Origin: Otis tarda
Taxonomy: Eukaryota > Chordata > Aves > Otidiformes > Otididae
DNA length: 64,000 nucleotides
Assembly (NCBI GenBank): GCA_026413225.1
Contig: CM048554.1
Span: forward strand, 75,694,463-75,758,462
Reading direction: 5' to 3'
Shown piece after piece: positions 29,301-40,815 of the stretch. Position 1 is the stretch's first letter. Each line of letters begins with the position of its first letter. The position numbers and the translations under genes were made by a program. The notes beneath the pieces were generated by a model. The model was not told the origin of the DNA. It searched no databases and was given only the letters and a program-made list of their open reading frames with translations.

Positions 29301-31479
29301 ATAAATATGAGCTTAATGTTAAAAAGTCACAGCATTCCATTGCGTTAATGGCAATAAGGGAGCGGTGCGGAGGACAAATATGAAGTGTGACTTAGGTTGA
29401 GATTGCCCTTCTGTAGTGTGTGATGCTCAGAAGGATTCTGTTGTCTAGGTAACAGGGTCTGCACTTTGTTTCTTAAGAAAGATGGAACAGATGTTCTTGC
29501 AAGAAGCAACCAATTATCACCAGTGAGAATATTGGCAGTATTTAAACTAATTGCTCTGTTGCTGCATACAGCCCAATTCATGTGCTTTGAATAGTAAAGG
29601 AAATTTAAAGGAAGGGATCTTGCTTGTATGGCTTTTCCTGAATGAAGTTGTAAAAAAATATTTGCGGTTTATAAAATAGCACTCGTGAGTGTGTCTCTTC
29701 ACACTTCCATTTATCATTGTATTTTATTCAAGATAATTCAGTCTTTCTATTTGGTGTTTGTAATGTCTCTTTTGTGATTGTCGAGTCCTGTTGCTCCACC
29801 AAAGTGGTGTTGTTTCACATTAATTTATTTTGTTCATTTAAAATAGCTGAAAATCTGAAGGCAATGGAGTGAAAGGATGCTCAGGGTGGAGTAAGAGACT
29901 GTGGGGCTTTTCTAAGTCATGTAAATCTCTTCTTGATTTTAATTTTTTGTGTGTGTGTTTCAAAATCCAGGCACAGCTACTTGGATAGGGACTGTGCCAT
30001 AAAAACCAGGGGCAAAAGGAAGCCACGTAGACATGTATATACATGAAACCTTGCTAGTGCTGCTTAGGTGGGGACATAGCACGTACATGTGGTGGGATAA
30101 GCAGGTGGTGACAGTGGCAAGGAAGACCACAAGGAGGAGAGGTGGAAGGTACAGTGTGGAACAAGGGGTGCCCACGTTCTCTCACTGCAGCACTCATCTG
30201 CAGTGTGCCTTGTTTATAACAACGGTTGTGCTAAAGAAACTTCAGGTATCAATTAAAGTATTTAATGTGCTTGTGGATATAGAGTTGTCTTTTTGGGAGA
30301 TTACTGTAGCCTTTACAGCATAGGATGTGCTCTTGCTTTTGTAAGAGATTGGAGGGGAGGTGTGTAAATCCATTATTATATCTTTGTAATAAAATCCAAA
30401 GCTGGCTGTTAAGTAACAAGAGAGAAGATATTGAAACAAGATTCTTAAGTCATTATTAGTGGGTCCTCATCAAAGCTAAGCCATACCATTATGCATTTTA
30501 ACAAAACATCTGGCCCCTTGCCTGAAGTTTTCCATGCTTCTTGCCAAATATAAAAGGTCTACTTTGTGTTTTAGGTAGGGCGTTGCAAAAACATGCTTTC
30601 TGTCTTGGCAATAATAGGATAAAGGAAGAATCCTTGACCTACTCTCTTTTTATCGGCTCCGATAAAAGATGTGCTGTTTTGATTTTTATCTAACTGTGGA
30701 AAATGTCATAATGAGTGGAAACAAAGTGCATGTTGCACTTCTTAGATTATTTGGCTGAGTTATCCTATTGTATAGTAGTGACATGTTGATTGGAACAAAA
30801 TGTCTTATTACAGTCAGTTATTTCAATATCCATTGTGAAATATTTGTGGTCTGACTAGGAAAAAATATTATTTGTAGGGTTTTAAAATTCTCTTTACCAG
30901 GCTACTTGCATGTAACTTCTAATCTTTTGCTTGTCATCCTTCCTCTGGCTCTGGCTCCTGCTCTCTTTCTGTGAACTTTTCTGCATTCATTTGCTGTAAT
31001 TTAATGCAGATGATGCATGTGGTTGCAGAGCTGTATGTATTAGCTTGCGTTTGCCTCTTCAGTAAGGGGGCAACACTACTTAAATGTTCATGTTCACTAG
31101 CAGAGCTGCTCTTTTGTTGTCCTTGTCAAACGCTATTGTCTCTCAAATTTGTATTCTAAACCTTTTATTTGACGTATAGTTTCTTCTTTGTATAGATTCC
31201 TTCATATATGTTGCTTAGACTTCCTTATGATACCTGGTGTGTAAGTATTCATAACTTCTCATATCTTCTTGTTCCTGCTTGCCTTTCTTCTGTTGGTACA
31301 CTTTTTGATTCTCCTTATGTTTCCCTATTCTATCACGGGGTCTGTCAGCAGCAATATTTACTATGTTTGTTGCTTTTTTTTCGTACAGTAGAATGCTTAT
31401 AATAAAAATCTTACAATCAGCTTCTGTGGGTTTTTCACCTGCTTTCATGAGTTTTCTCCATTTTTACAGTTTAATTGTA

Positions 31480-32300
31480 TCACATATCATCAGTCTGAGG
31501 TTCTTTTCACTACCCTTGACATGGTCTTTGAGCCCTCCTTTTTTCTACCTTTCTTTTTCATACACATCTGTCTGTCCTGAAAATGCAAGCTTCTTCCTTA
31601 TGCCCCTTCTTTTCTCTGCAATGTCTCCATTCTCTTATGCCTCATTTTCTCCTTTCCCACCTTCTGCTCATGACACAGACGTTAGCCTGCTGTCTTAAGA
31701 AACTTCACTTTCACTGGAACTAATGCTTAAAAGAGGAGAAGAGGAGGGCACGTCTGCCGGAGGGTTGGTGGGCCAAGGTTAGGAGGGATTTTTACTCTGT
31801 TGGACACTTTTCTGTGCATCTCTTTCCTGTTGACATTTTCTGTATTTGCCCTTTGTTTTCCCTTCCACTAATCTTTTTACCTCAGTCTTGTTTTTCTTAC
31901 CTAGTTCATTCCTTCTTTATACTCTTTGTCCCATTTCCCACTCCTTGCCCGACTGACACAGTTTTTTGCCTCTTCAGCTGTGCTAGCGGCCCCTGCTTTT
32001 TTTTCCTCTTTCCTTCTGTTTCCATACATTCCTCAACACCAATACACTATTGTACACCCTGTATCCTTCTGCTTTTGGTCCAGTCTCTTTTCTAGTGTCC
32101 TTCTCCAAGATCTCGTGTGTCTCCTCACTCCTGATTCCAGCTCCGCCATTCCTCCTCCTCCCAGTGTTGCTGAGCAGGGCAGCTGATAAGCTGCAGCCGG
32201 TATCCCTTCCTCCTGCTGGCTGCCATGCCTTCCCTCTGCGGTGGTTCTCCTGATGGACTTTTCTTTCACCTTCTTCCTACTTCTCCTCTTTCTGGAGTAA
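31480..32300. other. pyrimidine-rich asymmetric block
   Basis: Roughly 800 nt in which the + strand is dominated by C and T, interrupted by a purine-rich GAGGAGAAGAGG-type segment around 31725-31790. The skew removes purine-rich stop codons and explains the overlapping hydrophobic open frames seen here. I recognise no protein in them. Confidence 0.6.
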
Positions 32301-35300
32301 GTTTCATGGCCCTTGCCCCAGAAGGAGTCAGCCTTCTCAGGGACTGAATTAAGCGGGAGAAAAATGGGGGAAAACTTTCTCCTTTGTCTTAGTGCTAAAG
32401 CTGCCTCTGATATGTGTCATTTCATAGCTTGTACGTCCATTTCTACAGAGTATGTGCAAATAACATTTTTTTCCCCAAGGGAAAGTGAAGCATCAGATGG
32501 CAGTTTGATGATACAAAATTGCTTAGCCTGGTTTTGTTTCTTTGCTAACCCGTGCAGAAGTGCAAAATATCTCATGATACTGAGTAGCTCGTGTGTTAAA
32601 ACTGTGTTTCCATCTATCAGCACTGAATTTTAATGTAGTGGAAATGGGAGAGAAACAACCTTAGCTATTTGCAGACAGCGATGGCTTCTTGAACAATCAT
32701 TACTGTGATGCAGGTTGAGGGCAGGGGGAGAATCTTTGACTCTTCATCACTGTTCTTCTGAAAACAGCTCCAAGTTCAGAAGCACTCAAAAAAGGCAAAT
32801 TCAGAGTCTCTGGAATAACTTTGAAGTGAATTACTGAAGTCAAGACCTGAAAACAAACCACACTTGGTCAAGCTCCTAAAATTTCCGGTGCGTTCAGATG
32901 TTGAGGCTCTATATGCCCTCATGATCCCTTTACACCTCAGAAAGGATACAGTAGCACTCGAAAAAGTATGGAGAAGGGGTGTCAAAGTTAGTGTTTCAAA
33001 ACTACTTCCATATGAACAGAGATAAAATGGGCTAGGAATCTGAGCTGGAATGGGGGGAAGCTGAAGGAGGATGTGGGAGGTCTAAGATCACAGGCTTAGA
33101 GGGCAAAGTTAATTAGGGAATTGGTATTCAGTGTCTATTGGAACAGAAGAACTAGGGCAACTGAAGGGAGATAGCCAGTTTCCCCCTGATACAACTTAAT
33201 TTTGAAACACAGCTCCTCATCTTGTAGAGACCAGGGATAGGACTAAGCTGGGAAGGAGGAACATAGTTGGGAGCTAATGGAGCAAATGCACAGAACCAAT
33301 GAAGGGCCTTGACTTAAACATTTAAACTGGTTCTCAAGTCCCTGATTTGGTGGCTTGCTGGAAGTAGACTGCACATACCATGAGAGGCTTATGCTGTCTA
33401 TTTGCTGCTTTACATGTTCTTCTCCTTGGTGTTTGCCTCAGCTACGTCAGGGGTAGGGTAGTAAGTGGACTTAAAATGATTTTTGCATCTAAATCAAGTA
33501 CAGCAGCTCTTACTTCTTTGAGTAGGAACATACACGTTACACGTTTTGTCCTTGGTGGTGTTCTTGTAAATGGCTAAATGGCTTATGTGAACAATTAGAT
33601 GTTCATTAGTGCCCAGACTGGAAAATCTCAGCTCAAACAATTAGTTTGGCAAAGTTAGGAGCCACAAACATGCAGGAGGCTTGCTGTAGTCTGGGGGATT
33701 CTTAGTAGTGGGTGATGGCATAATTGTGTAAGAATTTTTCCTGACTTCTGAAAATTGTGCTTCTTTTTCTCTAGGCAGTATGAAGTGGTTATTCTAGAAA
33801 GATGTACATAAATTAACTCTGTCACTGGTTAGGATTATAAAAGTGTTATTTGCTACTGCTAAATAAGATATACCAGGTCTAGAAGAGCTCTGTTCTAGGT
33901 CTTGAGAGTGACTTCCAGTTACTCATTTCTGCATAATGTCTAGGACAGTATCTGCATGCAGTTCCCAGGAGGAAAGTCTAAGGTGGTATGTTGTTTTCAG
34001 GGCCACATGGCTGTTGCTGCCTTGGGCAAAAAGTCAATTCAGCACCCATTTGCTTGCAGTAGAAGTTACTTTAGAGAGAGATTATATTCAGTGGAAAAGT
34101 AAATGCAGAATGCCACATGCCTAACCTCTCGTGGTGGTAAATATTAACCAGTTACTAGTTTCTACTAGTTAGTAGTTTCTTCATCTTATTACATACTGTT
34201 GTTTCAAAACCCTCCTAGAAACCTGACGTTGTTCTCAGTCCTTATGGGTTGCTATAAGAGCATATTTACTATGCCTTTTTTATATTTGCACCTCTTTGCT
34301 CACCAAATTTTGTCAATTATATTAAGCCACCTTTTGAGCCTTCCCAAACTGTGTCAGTCTTTACTGGGAGAAAATACTGGTTTTGCTGCATTCATCACCT
34401 TATTGAAGAATTTTTCATATTTAATGGAAGAATGAGGAAATAGCAGGCTTTAGGTTACAAACTGACTTTTTTCATCCAGTTGAAGTCTGATCCTAAGAGT
34501 ATGAGAGGAATCTTGTGGTAGGCGTTTAATGAGTTGGGAGACCGCCAATGAACATCTTGTTTTAGCTTGCTTCACACGTTAGGTTTGTCTAACGTATGGC
34601 TAAAAGGATTGCAGAAAATTTGGGTAAAAAGTGAAAATCTATGAGCAAAAGCAGAATAAGTTTAGTGGATAATTGTGTTAATAAACACTAAGAACATTCT
34701 AGCCTTGTACCTCCAGAGTGAAATGCTGAGTTTGTTGTAAACAACTGTCAACAGACTAATTACCTCTGTAATTCTTGAGTAAAAGCTCTGAAAGAGTAAT
34801 ATTCTTAAATAAATCTTATCCTGAAACAGTATACAAGAAACTTGATTGCAAAACTTTTGCTATTTTAAACAGACCGAAGTTAATGAAAGGAAGTTAAGAG
34901 CCAAAAAATCCTTACATTCTCTCCTCCAATCTGCAGGCGCGTTTCTCACTTGGAGCGTGGTGTGAGACTCAATTTATACTTGCAGCTGTGGGCTTGTCTA
35001 TTAGCTTGTTTAACTAGAGGTAAGACATTAAAGCAGATCAGTTGAAGTACATCAAACTTTAATGGATGCCGTCATTCAGAACTAAAGCGGCTTTAACTTG
35101 ATTCCCATAAGGAACAGAGGTTTAATGTGCTTAATATGTTTTGAATTCATACCTCTGATTTGATTTAATTTTCCATTTAAAGCAGACCTGAACTATAAAT
35201 TATATATCTAAACTCCTGCCTCCCAGTCTGGAGTAAGTAGAATGAATACCTATGAAGAATAAGAATTAGTTTTTGTTTTTCTTTTTTTTTTTCTTTCTCT

Positions 35301-38300
35301 CTCTTTAACTGTAAGAAGGTGATTTTCTTTTAATCCTGAAATATGAAAATACATACAATCTATGACACATAATACTGTCACTGAAAACTTAGTGCAGTGT
35401 ACCAGGTGCCATTATTCCTTCCTGGAAATTATACTATTTCTGTGATTAAGCATCGTGCAACCAGGACCGAAGAGAATTGTATCCTGACTGGAGGTTGCTG
35501 TTGTGCTGGTGAATCAGCCATCAGTGTTTGATCCGGACTGGGGCATAGGCACGTCATTTAAAATTTTGTTACAGTTTTTTAGAGCATTTGCTTTATGCTG
35601 ACTGCAGGATAGCTGATACCTGATCTTCTGCAAAACCAGTAGATGCAAAGTTAAGCAATCATAGATTTTTTTTTTTTTTGTTTTCCACCAAACAGTTTTG
35701 AATCACAGGAGAGTGTTGGATTAATTCTTTATATTATGAGATTAGTGCCTTTTTAATATGCTATTGGAAATTCTAAGTTATTGTTATACTGTTTCCTATT
35801 TATAACACTGGATTATATTCCTGTGTATTTTTATATCTGTGAAATAGTTGCAAGTTGAGGACTTGGATAAGACAGTACTCAGCAGCAGCATATTCTTCAG
35901 TACACAGAGTCCTTTACAAAGCAGGGGCAGAGTTAAATTCTGGAGTTGGATTTGTAGCATTCAGCATGCGAACTTGAAGTAGGGTTTCAGTTAGATGATG
36001 TGTGCAACATTTCTTGGCTCTTTCCAAGGCTGGGATACCTTCCTTCAAGCTGCAGGGAGTCACCTCAGTTTACTTGGAATATTGTCATGAAGTCTTATGT
36101 AGCTGTGTCCTTTCAGGCACTGTGTCCCTTCCATTCAGCAGGTCAGAGCAGTAGAGAAGACTACTGAAGCCAGGTTTGCCGCTTGGTGGAAGTGCTTTGG
36201 TTGCTGACCTGTCAGACCAAGAGGAGATGCTGGCAATATCCCAGCCAATTTGTTATGGAGCTGGATCTGTGATATATCCTCTGAGAGAAACCCTCACCGA
36301 TTGAATTTTACAGGTGGTTTTGGCACAGAGGGTTTGAATCTTGGGTGTAGGTGCAAGAGGGGTGTTGAGCAGCTCAGCTTTGTCGCACTTGGTGTGCTCT
36401 GGGTCTATATAGAAGCAAAACTACGAAATTTTCATGTCATATGATAGCGAACTTTGGGATCAAAAGCAGAAGCATAGAGTTACATTTTTCTCTGACTCCA
36501 GTAGATATATTTACCAAGGTGTTATCACTAAAAAAAATACAGTATAAGAAGTCATTGGAAGGAAGTTTTCAAGATCTAGATTTCACTTTCGTGGTAACTG
36601 TCAAATAACTTATTCTATAACTTGTGTTGTGTAGCTTGCAATTCAAAAACTGGAAAATGGAAGAGTATCACAAAAATGAAATTTGACTTAATAACATTAA
36701 GTAGTCAAGTAGAAGAGATAATAAGTAAACTTCAGGAATAAAGGGAAATATAGATTGTAAAAGTATTTTTTTTAATGGGAATTCTTTTCAGAATAGTGTT
36801 GCAACTACTGCCCAATCCCTTGCATAGTTTAGAAATTTATTACTTATTGAGAGATGCATTGCTGTAGTGCCGTAATTAATTATTTTAAGGTTAGAAAAAC
36901 ATATTTTTGGCCATTCTTTTGCTAAAACATAATTCCTCTTACTCTGGTTCATATAACATTTATCTTTCTGAGAGGAAAATCTGCTTTGAAAAATGGACAA
37001 TTGAACCGAATTGATGTCTGGTCTTGTTATTTGCCCTTCTACAAGGGTTTTGGAAAATCTCACTTGCTCTCACTGTTGAATCTCTGTGAGATGCAGTGCA
37101 AGAGCAAGGTGGCAACTGGTTGCCAGGAAATCAGAATTTGCAGAAACGTTAAAAGCAGCAGCACTGCAAGAGAAAACCAGTTGCAGTTTAAAAAGCCAGA
37201 CTGAATGTGTAGATTTGTGGAATGATGTGACGCTGCTTCTGAATTTTAAAGGTATATTAGCCAAGTGGTATGTCGTCCTCCCTTCTCCCTCCCCCGTTGT
37301 AAAGGCTATTCTAATATAGCGTTAAGTTTAAGAATCTTTGTTAGTTTGATGGGAAATTTCTTTATCTTCTCACTAGCAGAAGAAATTTGTTTTCTAGTCA
37401 ACTGAAAAGCAAATTCAGGGTATCTTAAAATCTTCAGAAACGACAAACGTTCCATGTTGCTTTTTAGCAGGTTACTTTCTATAGATGTTTTCAATTTAGT
37501 TGTTGGTGTTACCTGAGTGGATGAACGTTCCTTTATTTTTTTTGTAGGCCAAATAATAAGAAAAATCTCTGCTGGGAGAGGCAGAGCTTGAAATTCTCTA
37601 TACCTTTCAATGGGAAGGAAAATGGTTATTGTTAAATCTCTGTCAGATTGACCAAATTTGACTACAGAGCTGCCTTTAACAGAAGAGAGCATAGAATTTG
37701 ATCAGCCTAAAGGAAAAAAAGGGTCCTTTAGGAATATGCAGAAATTTAATAATAATTCAGATGTAATTTTTTATGAAAGATATGAAAATAAATTATATAT
37801 TTAATATGTGCACTGGAGAGAAATTGATCCTTTGTGATCTTAATGTCAGCATTTTCTTATATAGTTGTATTAAAAATTAGCAATCTTCTTGCCCTGGAAG
37901 TAATTTTACGATAGTTTTTCTTTCTATTTGAAAGTCTATGCTGTGATATACCATGTTGGTAACTAAGAAATTGAAAGAATCATTACACTTATATTTCTGC
38001 CTATGTTCTTCAAGAAAAATGCTGAAATTACTTAATTTTCTTTTACTGGGAATCTCAAGAATTAAAAATACAGTTACCCTAGTTTCTATTCCTTTATTGT
38101 AGTTAAAATGTAATACTTGTGAAAAGTCTTTTGCCAAGCTTTTGTTTCAGAATAATAATGTACTTTAGCAATGCCAGATCATTTTCAGCTCCTGAAATGA
38201 AAATATTTATAGAATAAATACTTTCTTAGTCCTTGTCATATGAGGAGGGTGGGGTGGGTTTTTGTCCTCTCCTGTCCTGACATTTAGCAGTTTACTCGCT

Positions 38301-38994
38301 AGATTCTGTTCAGTGTCTTCCTACTTACTTATTATTATTTTTTTTTAAACATACTTTGTCTCATGGGAGTTTGGAGCCCTCACAGTTTGGGGGCTTTGTG
38401 CTTTAGAGAGATGGGAAAGCATGAAGAGAGGAAAAGGTTGAAGGACGTGTAGAGCAGACTTGGAGGAATGTTTCAGTGTGAAGAACTGCTTGGGATAAAA
38501 CTGATGAAAATTGGGTGCTTTTATAGGAGAATTAGAGGGAAGAGAGTCTGCTTGGACTCATGCTTTAAAATATTTTAACTTGTTGATTTTAATTTGGAGC
38601 ATGCTTTGTAAACTGAGGCAGTACTCCTAGCAGCAGATGTAGGAATGCAGTTGTGAATTTTTGGCATTTCAGTCTACCTCCCCTGCTTGGTTTTGCATGC
38701 CAAAGGCTGTCCAAGGACAGGGCTTGTCCAGACCAGTGTATGAAAAATATGTCCCCTCTGAAGCACAATTTAAGCTGCCACTTAAACTTTTTCCTTTCTT
38801 CTTAGGTTCTTCAGACAGTTTCTATTTTTTTTTTTTTTTAATCTGTGTGTGTATATATGTCACCGTGTCCATTTTCATGTTGCCTACATCTTTTTGAGAC
38901 CTCTTACACATGTGCCAGCCACAGACAGCTTGGAAGGACTGACAAATGAGCCCTCTGTACCTGCTCAATTTGAAGCTCTTACTAGGTAAAGACA

Positions 38995-39046
38995 GTATTT
39001 TTAATTTTTTTTTTTCCCTCTTCAGTTATGCAGTAAGTCTGTAAGT
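38995..39046 (+). other. 15-nt microexon candidate with tandem donors
   Basis: A roughly 30-nt T/C tract ends in CTCTTCAG (39018-39025). Two GTAAGT donors follow at 39033 and 39041. Using the second donor gives a 15-nt exon (39026-39040) reading LCSKS in the phase left by exon 2; using the first gives 7 nt and a frameshift. A plausible branch adenine is at 38984. Sequence-only prediction, which may be fortuitous. Confidence 0.25.
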
Positions 39047-40161
39047 GGAATTTCTACAACTAGTAAAGGGAATCCAAATTGGAAAATCACAAACTTGAGA
39101 ATCAATTGCATCACTAAACAAAGCTGAACTTTGAGTAGTTTTTTAATGTGGTACGCTGTTTTGGTTCCCCTCTCTTTTCTTCTTCCTGATAATGTCGAGA
39201 CCTGTAGCACAGTTAGTGAAGAATTGTTCTTACAAGTTTAATAAATTTAATAGCTGCCTGTTCTTATTTTTTACTTTGAGGGCTCTATATATTTCCCCGA
39301 GGGAAAAGCTGCAGCATGAACTCAATATAGTAGTAATCAGAGGGCCTATGTGGAAAGGGTAATATTAATAACACGGAAGAGAGGATCTAGTCTTGATTAA
39401 TAACATCTACATAAGTTGGAATTTTTAAAGAGCTTCTGAAGGAGTAAAATGATGATCTTTAGGTTCCTTTGAACACGCCAGCTTCAATTTAAAACCAACT
39501 TCAGTGACCCTAGAGGCTTTGAATATATTCATCACACAAGAGGTGGCTTTAAAATTCCTCACTGTAGAATTGCTTTTAGGAGCAATCAGACTCATACTTT
39601 GGTCTTTCCTATGATGACTTCTGATCCACATCTCTGCCAATTAAAGGTTTTGATTCTAACCTTGGAAACTATTAAATGCATTACAGAGCGCATTTCTATC
39701 AAAGGAACTACCAAGGTTGTTCCAGATCAGTTTAACTACGTAGATCATAAAACTGGAGTAAACTGCATGAAAGACCGGAACACCTCTTAGATGGGATTGA
39801 CCTTGTAATAAAATTCTGAAGATGATTATGGGTTTTGTCATCGCTGACACAGAAAATACACTAGTAAATCTTGCAGTAAATGTGTAAGTAGTGAGAGCAG
39901 TGTTTGTCTTCCTGTTTTCTCAAATTTTTCTTATGTTTCCTTCATAGCCAGGTGAAAGCATCTGTCCTCACTGCTTTTGTAGGTGGTAGCTAGAAAGCAT
40001 TATTCATCCTATGGTGAAAGAGTGCAAGAGTTATTTCCTTGAGGAATGTACTGTCTGATTATTTTTAAATGTGCTAAACGCCTTCATAATTGATCATGTT
40101 GTTTACATTATGAACAGCATAACTCCCCTCCTTCTGTCTTGCAGAAGTTGTCTTTTTATTT

Positions 40162-40177
40162 GGGGGGGGCCGGGGGG
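40162..40177. repeat. G8-CC-G6 tract
   Basis: Eight G, two C and six G in succession on the sense strand. With only two long G runs it is a candidate for an intermolecular or bulged G-quadruplex rather than a canonical four-run motif. Confidence 0.8.
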
Positions 40178-40472
40178 CAGAAATTTCTATACCTCAAAAG
40201 AACAAGAGACTTCCTAGTTGCTAATCTACTTCACATAAAAGTTGCTTGCATTATAGGGTGACAGACAATCTGTAGGCTAATTTTTCAAAGAGTTTAAAGC
40301 AAATTGCTGTAGGAGCTGGTTGTCAGTAGGTAGTACGTGATCTTTTTCATCTGCTGGAGATGACCAGAAAAATTTCACCAAACCCACCTTTCATGAAAGG
40401 CTTCTATAAAAACACATAGTGTTTTAAAAAACATAGTGTATTAAAAAAACATAGACTACTGCTGACTGTTAT

Positions 40473-40815
40473 ATCATAGAATAGTTTGGGTTGGAAGGGA
40501 CCTTTAAAGGTGCTACTGCTACAGACCCTGCTAAAAAGTTTTTCTCCATCTTTCTTATAAGCCCCTTTAGGTACTGGAAGGCTTCTATCAGGTCTCCCTG
40601 GAGCCTCCTCTTCTCCAGGCTGAACAGCCCCAACTCTCTCAGCCTGTCCTCATAGGAGAGGTGCTCCAACCCTCTGATCATCTTCATGGCCTCCTCTGGA
40701 CCCATTCCAACAGGTCCATGTCCTTCTTATGTTGGGGGCTCCAGAACTGGACACAGTACTCCAGGTGGGGTCTCACAAGAGCAGAGTAGAGGGGGAGAAT
40801 CACCTCCCTCAACCT
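40473..40815 (-). mobile_element. CR1 LINE 3' fragment, antisense
   Basis: CR1 on the minus strand. Its left edge (ATCATAGAATAGTTTGGG) is the 3' tail in reverse. Then comes reversed UTR and the end of ORF2, whose minus-strand frame at 40469-40705 reads like [19 protein letters not shown], the conserved CR1 ORF2 C-terminal block. The 3' UTR is shortened by an internal deletion between about 40510 and 40545. The right edge (CACCTCCCTCAACCT) is a 5' truncation point. No intact protein. Confidence 0.93.

Larger units (their letters stand above)
26311..40472 (+). other. CDK19: CDK19 intron 2, central 14 kb
   Basis: Long unique intron stretch with no recognisable gene or dated transposon. Pyrimidine-rich segments at about 27180-27560 and 31480-32300 create long but unconvincing open frames on the + strand. 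A G-rich tract is at 40162-40177. A strong acceptor followed closely by two GTAAGT donors is at 38995-39046. AT-rich sequence at 35030-35210 might be a conserved non-coding element. Confidence 0.75.

Noticed and set aside
31363..32269. Overlapping open frames on both strands
   Set aside because: Explained by the C/T skew of the region; no homology recognised.
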